The notes under the pieces were generated by a model. That model was not told the origin of the DNA. It made no database searches and saw only the letters and a program-made list of their open reading frames with translations. From the NCBI RefSeq assembly GCF_018604545.1, contig NZ_CP075896.1, positions 4,526,001 through 4,590,000 of the forward strand: a stretch of DNA of 64,000 nucleotides. The letters are read 5' to 3'. This DNA comes from Streptomyces koelreuteriae (GTDB taxonomy: Bacteria; Actinomycetota; Actinomycetes; Streptomycetales; Streptomycetaceae). The position numbers and the translations under genes were made by a program. Positions 24,333 through 33,620 of this stretch are shown piece after piece (the first letter of the stretch is position 1; each line of letters opens with the position of its first letter).

Positions 24333-25268
24333 ATGGCCGCGAACAACCGCCGCATGTCCGGCAAGAAGGGCGCGCAGGTCGGCAGTGGCGGCAAGCGGCG
24401 CCGGGGCCTGGAAGGCAAGGGGCCGACGCCGCCCGCCGAGGCGCGCAAGGGGCACGCCAAGCAGCGCGCCGCCCAGGCCAAGTCGCGCCGCGCCCAGAGC
24501 CGCACCAAGGGCCCGCGCGCCAAGGGCACCTCGGAGCTGGTCGTCGGACGCAACTCCGTCGTCGAGGCGCTGCGCGAGGGCGTACCGGCCTCCACGCTGT
24601 ACGTGCAGCAGTTCGTCGACAGCGACGAGCGGGTGCGCGAGGCTCTGCAACTCGCCGCCGAGCGCGGGGGCATCAACCTCATGGAGGCGCCGCGCCCCGA
24701 GCTCGACCGGATGACGAACGGGCTGAACCACCAGGGCCTGGTGCTCCAGGTCCCGCCGTACGAGTACGCCCACCCCGAGGACCTGGCCGCTGCCGCCGCC
24801 GACGAGGGCGTGGACCCGCTGATCGTCGCGCTCGACGGGGTGACCGACCCGCGCAACCTCGGCGCGGTCGTCCGGTCCGTCTCGGCCTTCGGCGGGCACG
24901 GCGTCGTCGTACCCGAGCGGCGTGCCGCCGGGATGACCGCCGGTGCCTGGAAGACGTCCGCCGGCGCCGCCGCCCGTACGCCCGTCGCCCGCGCCACCAA
25001 CCTGACGCGCACGCTGGAGCAGTACAAGAAGGCCGGCATCGTGGTCGTCGGCCTCGCCGCCGACGGTGAGGCCGAGCTCGGCGATCTGGAGGCCCTCGGC
25101 GGGCCCGTCGCCATCGTCGTCGGCAGCGAGGGCAAGGGCCTGGGCCGGCTCGTCGGCGAGACGTGCGACCACCTGGTGCGGATCCCCATGCCGGGCGGCA
25201 CCGAGTCGCTCAACGCCGGTGTGGCGGCGGGGATCGTGCTCTACGAGGCGGCGCGCCGACGTCGCTGA
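24333..25268 (+). CDS. rlmB: 23S rRNA (guanosine-2'-O-)-methyltransferase, TrmH/SpoU family
   Basis: The enzyme methylates a 23S rRNA guanosine (position 2251 in E. coli numbering) using SAM. The 311-residue protein has a basic, disordered N-terminus (about residues 1-65, rich in Lys/Arg), a substrate-binding domain starting ELVVGRNSVVEALREG, and the knotted SPOUT domain with motif 1 DPRNLGAVVRS (Asn175), motif 2 VVGSEGKGLGRL and motif 3 IPMPGGTESLNAGVAAGIVL. The long basic N-terminus is typical of Streptomyces homologues. It follows cysS by 130 bp. Confidence 0.93.
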   Translation: MAANNRRMSGKKGAQVGSGGKRRRGLEGKGPTPPAEARKGHAKQRAAQAKSRRAQSRTKGPRAKGTSELVVGRNSVVEALREGVPASTLYVQQFVDSDERVREALQLAAERGGINLMEAPRPELDRMTNGLNHQGLVLQVPPYEYAHPEDLAAAAADEGVDPLIVALDGVTDPRNLGAVVRSVSAFGGHGVVVPERRAAGMTAGAWKTSAGAAARTPVARATNLTRTLEQYKKAGIVVVGLAADGEAELGDLEALGGPVAIVVGSEGKGLGRLVGETCDHLVRIPMPGGTESLNAGVAAGIVLYEAARRRR

Positions 25269-25396
25269 ACAGGCATCCGGAACTTCACCCGTACGGGGTA
25301 ATTCCGGAGGTGTCGGGGCGACAAGGGCAAGCTTGACGGGGTCCGGACAGATCCGGCCGGTCAAAGCAGTGTCCTATCGCGACGTCACTCGGTTAG

Positions 25397-27100
25397 ATGA
25401 GTGTGGACACCAGAACACCCCGCACTCCCACGGGGGACCGCTCGTCGGGACTCGACGACGCTCCCGCGCTGAGCATGGTGAAGGTGCCGAGCGACCCGGC
25501 TCAGGTCATCGTCAATCACGCGTCTTTCCGCGTGCAGTTGGGCGTCTCGACGCGTCGCGTCCAGTCCCCACGGGTCGCACGGCACCTGACCGCCAGCGAG
25601 GACACCGCCCGCTTCCCCGTCGCCACCGCCGGGGGCGGGGCGGACGGGGCCACCGCCCGTCGCCGGCCCGTCGTCTGGAGCGGCAAGTCAGCGCCCGACG
25701 ACACCGGCGCCCACCGGCTCCTCCAGGCCGTGCGGCACGAAAGCGTCCGCCACACCGAGGAGCCCGTCGCCGACGCCGGAGCCACCCAGGTCATCGCCCG
25801 CCCGGGCACCGGCCACGGCAACACGGGCTACGGCACCACGGGTTACGGCGGCACCGGATACCAGGGCGAGGGCTACGGCGCCGGATACGAGGACGACCTC
25901 GAGCAGACGGTCGAGACCCCCGTCGTCGGCCCTCAGCGCACCCACTCAGACGACACCCGGCTGCTGCCCCCCATGCGTACGGTCGGCAGCGCCTACGACG
26001 AACCCGCCTACGTGGACGAGGACTTCGAGAACCTCGACGACGGCGCGGACGAGACCGGGCGGGCCGCCAGGCGCCACGCCGACGACCCGGCGCGGCACGC
26101 CTACTACCCGGGCCGCCGGATGAACCTCGGCGTCGTCCTGCTCCCGCTGCGCGTGTTCCTCGGCTTCATCTCCATCTACGCCGGCATGGGCAAGCTGTGC
26201 GACCCCGTCTACTTCGACGGCGGCAAGCGCGGCTCCATGGTCACGTGGCTCAACACCCTGCACCCCTGGGAAGTCGCCGAGCCGCTGCGCCAGTTCGCCC
26301 TGCAGCACCCGGTCGGCTCCGGGCTGGTCATCGCCTTCGCCCAGGTCATCGTCGGTGTCCTGACGGTCCTCGGCTGCTGGCAGCGCGTCGCCGCCTTCTT
26401 CGGCGCCCTGCTCTCGGCCGCGCTGCTCGTCACCGTGAGCTGGAAGAGCGTCCCCGCCTACGAGACGCCCGACATCATCTACCTCGCCGCCTGGTCCCCG
26501 CTGATCATCGCCGGCGCCCCCGTCTACTCCGTCGACGGCCGACTGGCCGGCAGCGCCTGGCGCCGCCTCGGACCCCGCGCCGACATCTGGGACCTGCGCA
26601 GCTACGTACTGCGCCGCGGCGCCCTCGTCACCGCCATCGCCGCGGGCCTCACCCTGCTCGTCGGCTCGCTGCTCGGCGGCGCCGTCCGCGACGCCGACCG
26701 GGTCGTCGTCCCCGGCCCCGGCGAGGCCCCGCGCAACGAGCTGCCGGGCTCCCCGCTCCCGGGCGAACCCAAGCGGCAGCAGAAGAAGACCCCGTCGGCC
26801 TCCACGTCGCCCACCCAGGGCGCCACGGCCGGCACGGCCAGCCCCAGCGCGGGCACCACGACCCGGCCGGACGCCACCCGGGGCAGCGGCACCGTCACCG
26901 GCGGTTCGCCCAGCCAGACCCAGGGCAGCGCGGGCCAGACCCCGCCCCGGCAGTCCTCCCCGGCCGACGAGGCACCGAGCACGACCTCCGGCCCCACGTC
27001 CGGCGGCTCCACCACGGGCGGCGGCTCCGGCTCCACCGGCGGCACCGGCGACGGCTCCTCCTCGGGCCAGCCGGGCCTGGTGGGCGGCCTGCTGGGCTAG
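25397..27100 (+). CDS. DoxX family membrane protein with disordered termini
   Basis: The 567-residue protein has a long hydrophilic N-terminal part (about residues 1-240, including a Gly/Tyr/Thr repeat near 140-170) and then a DoxX-type four-helix membrane domain (LGVVLLPLRVFLGFISIYAG, VIAFAQVIVGVLTVLGCWQR and following, ending near residue 430). A Ser/Thr/Gly/Pro-rich tail of about 130 residues is probably extracellular. DoxX domains occur in proteins linked to redox or thiol homeostasis; the precise role here is unknown. It lies in the conserved rlmB-msiK segment. A strong terminator follows. Confidence 0.85.
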   Translation: MSVDTRTPRTPTGDRSSGLDDAPALSMVKVPSDPAQVIVNHASFRVQLGVSTRRVQSPRVARHLTASEDTARFPVATAGGGADGATARRRPVVWSGKSAPDDTGAHRLLQAVRHESVRHTEEPVADAGATQVIARPGTGHGNTGYGTTGYGGTGYQGEGYGAGYEDDLEQTVETPVVGPQRTHSDDTRLLPPMRTVGSAYDEPAYVDEDFENLDDGADETGRAARRHADDPARHAYYPGRRMNLGVVLLPLRVFLGFISIYAGMGKLCDPVYFDGGKRGSMVTWLNTLHPWEVAEPLRQFALQHPVGSGLVIAFAQVIVGVLTVLGCWQRVAAFFGALLSAALLVTVSWKSVPAYETPDIIYLAAWSPLIIAGAPVYSVDGRLAGSAWRRLGPRADIWDLRSYVLRRGALVTAIAAGLTLLVGSLLGGAVRDADRVVVPGPGEAPRNELPGSPLPGEPKRQQKKTPSASTSPTQGATAGTASPSAGTTTRPDATRGSGTVTGGSPSQTQGSAGQTPPRQSSPADEAPSTTSGPTSGGSTTGGGSGSTGGTGDGSSSGQPGLVGGLLG

Positions 27101-27115
27101 CCGGCCGACGACAGC

Positions 27116-27153
27116 GAGAGAGGGCCCGCACCATCAGGTGCGGGCCCTCTCTC
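27116..27153. terminator. 17-bp hairpin terminator
   Basis: GAGAGAGGGCCCGCACC (27116-27132) pairs perfectly with GGTGCGGGCCCTCTCTC (27137-27153) around ATCA. It lies between converging genes, so it can stop both. Confidence 0.9.
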
Positions 27154-27190
27154 TCGCTCGTCGCGCTCTCTCGCTCGTCGCTCGGGGCTC

Positions 27191-27922
27191 TCAGCGCCCC
27201 TGCGCGGCCAGTTCCTTCGCCGCCTCCGTCAGGTCCTTCGCCGTGTCGATGGCACGCCAGTAGGAGCCCTGCGGGATCGTGAACCCGGCCAGGCGCTGCT
27301 CCCGGGCCAGGCGGGGGAACGTCGTCCGCTCATGGTCGCCGCGCTGCGGCAGCAGGCCCGCGAACTCGGGGGAGAAGACGTAGACACCCGCGTTGATCTC
27401 GAAGGTCGACGGCGGGGCCTCGATGAAGTCGGTGATGTGGCCGAAGCCGTCCGTCCGCACCGCGCCCCACGGCAGGCGGGGCCGGGCCAGGGCGAGGGTT
27501 GCTATGGCGTCGCGCTCGGTGTGGAAGTCGGCCATGTCACGCAGCGAGAACCGGGTCCAGATGTCGCCGTTGGTGGCGTACCAGGGCTGGTCCGGGTGGG
27601 GCAGATGAGCCGCGGCGTACTTGAGGCCGCCGCCGCGGCCGAGGGGCTCCGACTCCACGACCGTGGTGACGGAGACGGGCAGATCGGCCGTGTCCAGCCA
27701 GGTCTGCAGCACCTCGGCGAGGTGGCCGCAGGAGACCACCACGTCCGTCACGCCCTCTTCGGCGAGCCAGGACAGCTGATGGCCGATGATCGGCGTCCCC
27801 GTCCCGGGGATCTCGACCATCGGCTTGGGCCGGTCGTCGGTGTACGGACGGAGCCGGGAGCCCTGGCCGCCGGCCAGAACGACGGCTTGAACGGGGCGGG
27901 ACGCGGCGCTCGGATCGCTCAT
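27191..27922 (-). CDS. NDP-sugar nucleotidyltransferase
   Basis: The 243-residue protein belongs to the hexose-1-phosphate nucleotidylyltransferase family. It has the signature VVLAGGQGSRLRPYTDDRPK (about residues 14-33), PMVEIPGTGTPIIGHQLSWL, and NGDIWTR with the metal-binding Asp. It probably makes an activated sugar from a sugar-1-phosphate and NTP; I cannot tell which sugar. It lacks the C-terminal left-handed helix domain of longer enzymes. The ATG at 27922 fits the family N-terminus; the open frame to 28555 is shadow sequence. Confidence 0.85.
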   Translation of the reverse strand: MSDPSAASRPVQAVVLAGGQGSRLRPYTDDRPKPMVEIPGTGTPIIGHQLSWLAEEGVTDVVVSCGHLAEVLQTWLDTADLPVSVTTVVESEPLGRGGGLKYAAAHLPHPDQPWYATNGDIWTRFSLRDMADFHTERDAIATLALARPRLPWGAVRTDGFGHITDFIEAPPSTFEINAGVYVFSPEFAGLLPQRGDHERTTFPRLAREQRLAGFTIPQGSYWRAIDTAKDLTEAAKELAAQGR

Positions 27923-28023
27923 GAGACCGAACTGTACGGGGCGTCCCGCCCGGGTTTCGCGGCGGACGAGTGGGTCCCGCGTCTGCCGTGATCGACGTCC
28001 CACCCGGTGGCAGGGCGGTGTGC

Positions 28024-28482
28024 TCAGCGGTGTGCGGCGGCGACGCCTGTGGCGAAGGCGGTGTCGCAGACCGGGCGGGCGTAGGACTGGGCGCGCGTCG
28101 GGCCGTAGACCCGGACGGCGGCCTGGCCGAGGGCGCGGGCGAGGGAGGCGCAGTGCCGGGCCAGCGACGGGCGGTCGTCGACGGCCTGCTGGAGGTGGGT
28201 GAGGGCGACGCCCGGGTTCTGCTCCTGCAGCTCGGTCAGCAGCTGGTCGCGCAGGACGTCCTGTGGAGCCCGCTTGGCGGCACGCGAGGTGCCGGCGGAC
28301 ATGGCGGTGTCCGCCGCGGTGAGCATCGGGTCGGAGGAGCTCCCCGACCAGTTGACTCGGCTGACCGCGAGGGTCCCGGAGAGCACCAGGACGAGGGGCA
28401 GGACGAAGGCGAGGGTGCGGCCGACCCGGCGGGCGGGGCCGCCCCGGCCGCGTCGCGTCTGTTGGGTAGTGGAGTGCTTCAC
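28024..28482 (-). CDS. Hypothetical membrane-anchored protein
   Basis: The 152-residue product has a very basic N-terminus (QQTRRGRGGPARRVGR), one hydrophobic segment (TLAFVLPLVLVLSGTLAV, about residues 23-40) and a helical extracellular domain with two cysteines. It is likely anchored by its N-terminus and exposed outside. No family I can name. The start codon is GTG at 28482. It sits upstream of the nucleotidyltransferase gene on the same strand, with about 100 bp between them. Confidence 0.65.
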   Translation of the reverse strand: MKHSTTQQTRRGRGGPARRVGRTLAFVLPLVLVLSGTLAVSRVNWSGSSSDPMLTAADTAMSAGTSRAAKRAPQDVLRDQLLTELQEQNPGVALTHLQQAVDDRPSLARHCASLARALGQAAVRVYGPTRAQSYARPVCDTAFATGVAAAHR

Positions 28483-28624
28483 GCGTGTGAGGGTAGCGCG
28501 GGGTAATGGAATGTAGACATTTAGTCACCGGTTCGGGGGATGGGCAGGGGCCCATTTTTGGGTAAGGGGTTGACGCACACTGCTCGAAACGTCCGGTCTG
28601 CCGGGGTATTTGTCGACAACGAGA

Positions 28625-28652
28625 AAGGCCCCGCAGCGCTCTGCGGGGCCTT
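28625..28652 (-). terminator. Terminator of msiK
   Basis: AAGGCCCCGCAG (28625-28636) pairs with CTGCGGGGCCTT (28641-28652) around CGCT. On the minus strand it follows the msiK stop by about 50 bases and ends in a short T run (TTTC). Confidence 0.85.
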
Positions 28653-28701
28653 CTTCGTCAACCTGGGTGAATTACCCGAGGTCGGGTGTTTGCGGTTGCC
28701 G

Positions 28702-29784
<1,083 letters not shown>

Positions 29785-29983
29785 GATGAACTAACCCCTT
29801 CTACCGGCAGGAACGTGCCGGACGATCCGAGTAGGAAGGCGGTGCCACGACGGAATTCCGTTGTGGTGTAGTCCACGCGTGTGAACTGGCTCAGGACCGT
29901 ACCTGGCGTTCACCTGGTCTGTCAGTACCTCCGCCCCTGTGAACTTCGCGGAAATTTTCGACGGGGCCCCTCGGGGACCTGGG

Positions 29984-29989
29984 TACACT
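29984..29989 (+). promoter_or_regulatory. Possible -10 box of the tRNA-Thr gene
   Basis: TACACT lies 33 bases before the mature tRNA. No good -35 element is found at normal spacing, so this is tentative. Confidence 0.3.
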
Positions 29990-30021
29990 GCTCGGGCACG
30001 TGCGGGTGCACACCCGTACGG

Positions 30022-30095
30022 GCCTCCTTAGCTCAGCTGGCCAGAGCAACGCACTTGTAATGCGTAGGTCGTCGGTTCGAATCCGACAGGGGGCT
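30022..30095 (+). tRNA. tRNA-Thr (anticodon UGU)
   Basis: A full cloverleaf is visible. The acceptor arm GCCTCCT (30022-30028) pairs with AGGGGGC (30088-30094), with one T-G pair. The D-arm is AGCTCAGCTGGCCAGAGC. The anticodon loop CTTGTAA holds TGT. The T-arm is GTCGGTTCGAATCCGAC. CCA is not encoded. The 3' part (from 30053) is the attachment site of the integrated element, whose insertion restores the gene. Confidence 0.95.
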
Positions 30096-30100
30096 CTTCC
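30053..30100 (+). other. attL, 48-bp attachment site
   Basis: The 48 bp from 30053 (starting ACTTGTAATGCGTAGGTCGT) are identical to 45408-45455. They cover the anticodon loop through the end of tRNA-Thr plus five bases. Confidence 0.95.
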
Positions 30101-30102
30101 TG

Positions 30103-30136
30103 CCCCAGGCCAGATGTTCTCTGACCTGGGGTTTTT
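30103..30136 (+). terminator. tRNA-Thr terminator on the element side
   Basis: CCCCAGG (30103-30109) pairs with CCTGGGG (30125-30131), followed by TTTTT. The element therefore supplies its own terminator to the interrupted tRNA. The original one lies at 45458-45490. Confidence 0.75.
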
Positions 30137-30139
30137 CGT

Positions 30140-31537
30140 TCAGCGGACGCGGCGGCGACGCCGGGCGCGGGCCGCGCGGCTGTCCCCGGTCTCAGTTGTG
30201 GTCTCAGACGCGGCTTCCGGGACGGCTACCGGGCCCGGCAGGAAGGTGTCTCCCATGCGGAGCATGGCGGCCTTGGCGAGGTGGGACCTGCCCTTGACGT
30301 ACCGGCGAGTCTGGCCGATCTGGGAGTGGCGGAGGATCTCCATGATCGTGGGGAGGTCCACGCCCAGCTCGTTCAGGATCGTGCCGGCGGTGTGTCGGCT
30401 GCCGTCGTGCTGGCGCCGGTCGTCGATGCCTGCTTCTTCGAGCAGGTCCTTGAATTCCTCCCAGTCGTCGCGGGGATCGATCGGCTGGCCGTCCGGCCGG
30501 GTGAAGAGCGCGTCATGCTCCTCCCACTCGTCGCCCGCCGCGGCGCGCATTTCCTCCTGCTGCGCCTTGTGCTCCAGCAGGTACGGGATGAACGGGGGCG
30601 GGATAGGGACGGCGTTCCGGCTCTTCTTGGTCTTGGGGCGGGTGAAGACGAGACCGCCGCCCTTGCGGTCGGGACAGACACTGGCGTGCTTTGTGCAGTC
30701 CCTCAGGCACGGCTTTGGACAACCCCGCTTGTAGCTCTTGTGCGTCCGGCATTCGGGCGGGCAGAGGTCGAATCGGTGAAGTCGTTCGCCGCAGGCGTGG
30801 GCGTTCTTGCATCCGTGGCGCCAGGTGAGGCGCTGAAGCTGCCACTGGGGGTGGAACAGCTCGTTGTCGAGGTCGACGTACTTCCATCGGAATCCCAGGG
30901 CCTCACCCTGCCGGAACCCCATGCCGACACCGACTACCCACCGCATGAACGTGGGCCGCTTGGCGGCGGCCTCCAGGAAGGCCTTCGCTTCCTCGATCGA
31001 GAACGGATTCGTCTCCGTCTCGTCGACGGTCGGCGGGTCCACGAGGGTCGCCACGTTCTCGACGATGATCCGGCGACGGTGGGCGATCTTCAGGGCGCGG
31101 GAGAGGATGCGGTGCACCTTGAGGACGTGGGATTCCGCGTGCCCAGCGTCGAGCATCTTGCGGTACATCCGTTCCAGGTGTTCCGGCTGGAGCTTGTCGA
31201 TTCGGTGCTGGCCGATGCCGGGGATGATGTCGTTGCGGGTCTTGGACCAGTAGTCGTCCAGGGAGCGGGGCTTGAGCTTCAGGCTCGCGATGTCGGTCAG
31301 GTAGGTGGTCATCCACTGGGCCACGGTGGGCTTGCGGCCGGCCTTGGGGGCGCGGCCCCGGTCGCGGAGGTCCTCCAGCTCGCGAACCTTGCGCTTGATC
31401 TGCGTCTCGGTCTTGGCTCGGCGGTGGCGTCGGTCGGGACTGCCGTCGTCTTTGACGCCCATCGTGACTCGGCCGTGCCACCAGCCGTCACTACCGAGGT
31501 AGATGGACGATTCCATGTTCGGTTTGCGGGGGCTCAA
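30140..31537 (-). CDS. int: Tyrosine-family site-specific integrase
   Basis: The integrase recombines attP with tRNA-Thr. The 465-residue protein has an N-terminal arm-binding region, a SAM-like core-binding domain (WMTTYLTDIASLKLKPRSLD), and the catalytic domain with Arg in GMGFRQGEALGFRW, box II SRHTAGTILNELGVD, LRHSQIGQT and the nucleophile Tyr in TRRYVKGRS. Within the catalytic domain lies a Cys/His-rich insert (about residues 243-295) that looks like a zinc-binding module, seen in related Streptomyces integrases. I chose the TTG at 31537 because GGAGG lies six bases upstream; the ATG at 31516 has none. Confidence 0.93.
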   Translation of the reverse strand: MSPRKPNMESSIYLGSDGWWHGRVTMGVKDDGSPDRRHRRAKTETQIKRKVRELEDLRDRGRAPKAGRKPTVAQWMTTYLTDIASLKLKPRSLDDYWSKTRNDIIPGIGQHRIDKLQPEHLERMYRKMLDAGHAESHVLKVHRILSRALKIAHRRRIIVENVATLVDPPTVDETETNPFSIEEAKAFLEAAAKRPTFMRWVVGVGMGFRQGEALGFRWKYVDLDNELFHPQWQLQRLTWRHGCKNAHACGERLHRFDLCPPECRTHKSYKRGCPKPCLRDCTKHASVCPDRKGGGLVFTRPKTKKSRNAVPIPPPFIPYLLEHKAQQEEMRAAAGDEWEEHDALFTRPDGQPIDPRDDWEEFKDLLEEAGIDDRRQHDGSRHTAGTILNELGVDLPTIMEILRHSQIGQTRRYVKGRSHLAKAAMLRMGDTFLPGPVAVPEAASETTTETGDSRAARARRRRRVR

Positions 31538-31554
31538 CGTGCTCCTCCATACGG

Positions 31555-31589
31555 AAGGCGCCCCCGGACGGGGTGTCCGGGGGCGCCTT
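31555..31589 (-). terminator. 15-bp hairpin between xis and int
   Basis: AAGGCGCCCCCGGAC (31555-31569) and GTCCGGGGGCGCCTT (31575-31589) pair perfectly around five bases. It separates xis from int on the minus strand and could limit read-through into int. Confidence 0.85.
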
Positions 31590-31603
31590 GGCGGGGGCGT
31601 GGA

Positions 31604-31804
31604 TCAGTGGGAGACCGGTTCGAGGGCGTTGACGTACGCCTCCAGGTCGCTGCGACGTATGCGGCGGGAACGACCCCGCTTGACGTACCTCAGGACCCCT
31701 TCGGCCATCAGCTCGTAGACGGTGGAGCGCCCGAACCGGAGAACCGTGGCGGCTTCCGTCGGGGTGTAGAGCAACTGGTCGGAGGGCGGGAGCGCGGTGC
31801 TCAT
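31604..31804 (-). CDS. xis: Excisionase-type helix-turn-helix protein
   Basis: The 66-residue protein has a MerR-like winged helix-turn-helix: LLYTPTEAATVLRFGRSTVY, then ELMAEGVLRYVKRGRSRRIR, and DLEAYVNAL. This is the usual form of AICE excisionases, which direct Int toward excision. The ATG at 31804 has GGAAGG eight bases before it. It lies between the putative origin repeats and int. The hairpin after it keeps int on a separate expression level. Confidence 0.88.
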   Translation of the reverse strand: MSTALPPSDQLLYTPTEAATVLRFGRSTVYELMAEGVLRYVKRGRSRRIRRSDLEAYVNALEPVSH

Positions 31805-31861
31805 GAAGACTGCCTTCCTGATCGGAGACTCTGGGGGAGGCGGGCCCCCTTGCCCGTAGGT

Positions 31862-32078
31862 CCGCTACATGCGCCACTGCTGCTACGTCGCAGGTCAGAG
31901 CGGGTTTCCGGCGTAGCGGTCGCGCGGGATGTAGCGGATGGGTCCGCTACGCGCTCGGGGGCTGTAGCGGTTCTGCGGTGTCTGTAGCGGGGGCGTAGCG
32001 GGTTACGCGGGTAACAGCCGCTACGCCGTTTCCGCTGGTCAGAGGGTGGTCAGTCGGTGGTCGTGGCGGGTGTAGCGG
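31862..32078. repeat. Cluster of nine GTAGCGG repeats, putative replication origin
   Basis: GTAGCGG appears on the plus strand at 31913, 31931, 31964, 31984, 31995 and 32072, and as CCGCTAC at 31862, 31944 and 32018. Nine copies fall in 217 bp. A GTTAC/GTAAC inverted repeat (32002-32015) sits among them. They fill the space between xis and the DUF3631 gene and run into its last codons. Position next to the replication genes suggests iterons bound by the replication proteins, though excisionase sites are an alternative. Confidence 0.8.
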
Positions 32079-33204
32079 ACTCCGTCGGCGCGGGGCAGTA
32101 GCGCTTCCACGCGTCGTGCAGGTCGGCGGCGTAGTAGCCCTTGACGACTCCGGCGCCGGTGCGGATGTTGCGGGCCCTGATCGGGGTGTTGTCGGCGGTG
32201 ACGTACTCCCCGAGCCGCTTGGCGAGTTGCCGGGAGTCGAGCGGCTTGCCGCCCATGTCGGCCCAGGGCGCCTCGTCCATGGCGTTGAGCGCGGCGAGGA
32301 TCTGCGCGGTTGGCATCCGGTCGGCGCCGTTGAACACCATGTCGCGCAGGTCGGTCAGCAGCCGGATGCCCAGGGACGCCTTGTCCCCCACGGTGGCGGC
32401 GGCGACCAACTCGGCGCACGCTTCGCGCGCTCGCTGTGGCCAGTCGCCTCCGGCAGCGTCGGCGATGGCGAGCAGCGGTTCCCACACGTCCGCCGGCCGG
32501 TCCGAGACGCCCTCGGGCATCTCGGGGAAGGCGTCCTGCACCTGGTCGCGGACGGTGTCCGCCCAGGCGGCGAGCTGTTTGCGCAGGGCGCGCCCCTGGG
32601 GTTCGTGAAGACGGCTCCGGAAGGATTCCACGGTCTCGTTGGGGGCCCGCCGGCGCATGCGGATGATGACCGAGCGGGTCAGGATCGTGTCCGGGAGCCA
32701 GCCGAGACCGGCGACAGCGACCGCGGCGTACGAGGGAAACGCCTGCACGCTCTGGTTGCCACCGTCCCCAACGCACCGGTACGAGACACCGGTTCGGCGG
32801 TGACCGGCGTTGAGCAGGCCGCGCAGTTCCTCGTTGTCCTTGGCCTTGGGGCCGAACACGGTATCGATCTCGTCGAAGAGGATCGTGGGCCGTCCGTCCT
32901 CCATTCCGGAGACTGCGCGGAACAGGGCGGCGGGCGAGGCGTTGACGGCCACCATGGGCTGCGGGACCAGAGTTCCGCAGATCTCCAGCGCGCGGGTCTT
33001 GCCGGAGCCCGGCTCGGGGGAGAGGAACGCCAGGCGGGGGGTGGACTCGAACGCGTCCAGCAGGTGCGCGTGCGCGTCCCACAGGGTGACGGCGACGTAG
33101 GCGGCCTCGGTCGGGAAGACGTTGAAGCGGCGGTGGAACGCTTCGACCTCGTTGAGCAGGGCGGCGCCGTCGATGGACGGGGCGGCCTGAGTGTTGTCGG
33201 TCAT
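32050..33204 (-). CDS. DUF3631 P-loop ATPase, replication module
   Basis: The 384-residue protein has Walker A PEPGSGKTRALE (about residues 66-77), Walker B TILFDEIDTVFG and an arginine-finger-like LTRSVIIRMRRRAPNE, followed by a DUF3631 C-terminal domain with EYVTADNTPIRARNIRTG. Such ATPases act as helicase-like partners of the Prim-Pol in replicating AICEs. The ATG at 33204 overlaps the stop of the small gene before it (ATGA), so production is coupled. Its 3' end overlaps one of the GTAGCGG repeats. Confidence 0.85.
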   Translation of the reverse strand: MTDNTQAAPSIDGAALLNEVEAFHRRFNVFPTEAAYVAVTLWDAHAHLLDAFESTPRLAFLSPEPGSGKTRALEICGTLVPQPMVAVNASPAALFRAVSGMEDGRPTILFDEIDTVFGPKAKDNEELRGLLNAGHRRTGVSYRCVGDGGNQSVQAFPSYAAVAVAGLGWLPDTILTRSVIIRMRRRAPNETVESFRSRLHEPQGRALRKQLAAWADTVRDQVQDAFPEMPEGVSDRPADVWEPLLAIADAAGGDWPQRAREACAELVAAATVGDKASLGIRLLTDLRDMVFNGADRMPTAQILAALNAMDEAPWADMGGKPLDSRQLAKRLGEYVTADNTPIRARNIRTGAGVVKGYYAADLHDAWKRYCPAPTESATPATTTD

Positions 33205-33620
33205 GCGGCGTTCCTCCTTTCGGTGTGCGGGGCGGGAGCTCCCTTGCAGGCGTGCTGGTGGGCGTCGTAGTCGGCGACCAAGGCGGCCACGGCGTCCTTG
33301 CCGCGGGCTGCGCCGGTCTGTCCGCAGGGGCAGGCGTAGGCGGCAGTGGGCAGGGCGCCGGGCTTGGTGGACCAGCGGGCGCCGTCGTAGTGGTGCCGGT
33401 AGACGGGCGGGGCGAAGATCCGGATGCCGGGGGCGTCCGGTGTCGGGTCGGCTCCCGGCCGTGCCGGGGACCGGTTCGAGCGAAGGGCAGTGGGGACGCC
33501 CTTGCGGGCGGCGCCTTTCGGCTCGCCCAGGGCCGCCGGGTCCACAGGCTGTGGAGCGGCGCGCGGGCCGGTGGTGGGGGCTGTGGGGCAGTCCAGGTGG
33601 GGGGAGTTGGGGCCGGTCAT
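33201..33620 (-). CDS. Small Cys/His protein of the replication module
   Basis: The 139-residue product has a Pro/Ala-rich N-terminal half and a C-terminal segment with ACPCGQTGAARGKDAVAALV followed by DYDAHQHAC, a Cys-x-Cys plus His-x-His-x-Cys set that could hold one zinc ion. It overlaps the Prim-Pol gene at its start (ATGA) and the DUF3631 gene at its end, forming a tightly coupled trio. Its position suggests a role in replication. I do not recognise a named family. Confidence 0.7.
   Translation of the reverse strand: MTGPNSPHLDCPTAPTTGPRAAPQPVDPAALGEPKGAARKGVPTALRSNRSPARPGADPTPDAPGIRIFAPPVYRHHYDGARWSTKPGALPTAAYACPCGQTGAARGKDAVAALVADYDAHQHACKGAPAPHTERRNAA

Noticed and set aside
29785..30000. 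DasR operator upstream of msiK
   Set aside because: ACCTGGTCTGTCAGTA near 29908 resembles only half of the dre palindrome ACTGGTCTAGACCAGT, and the second half is not conserved.
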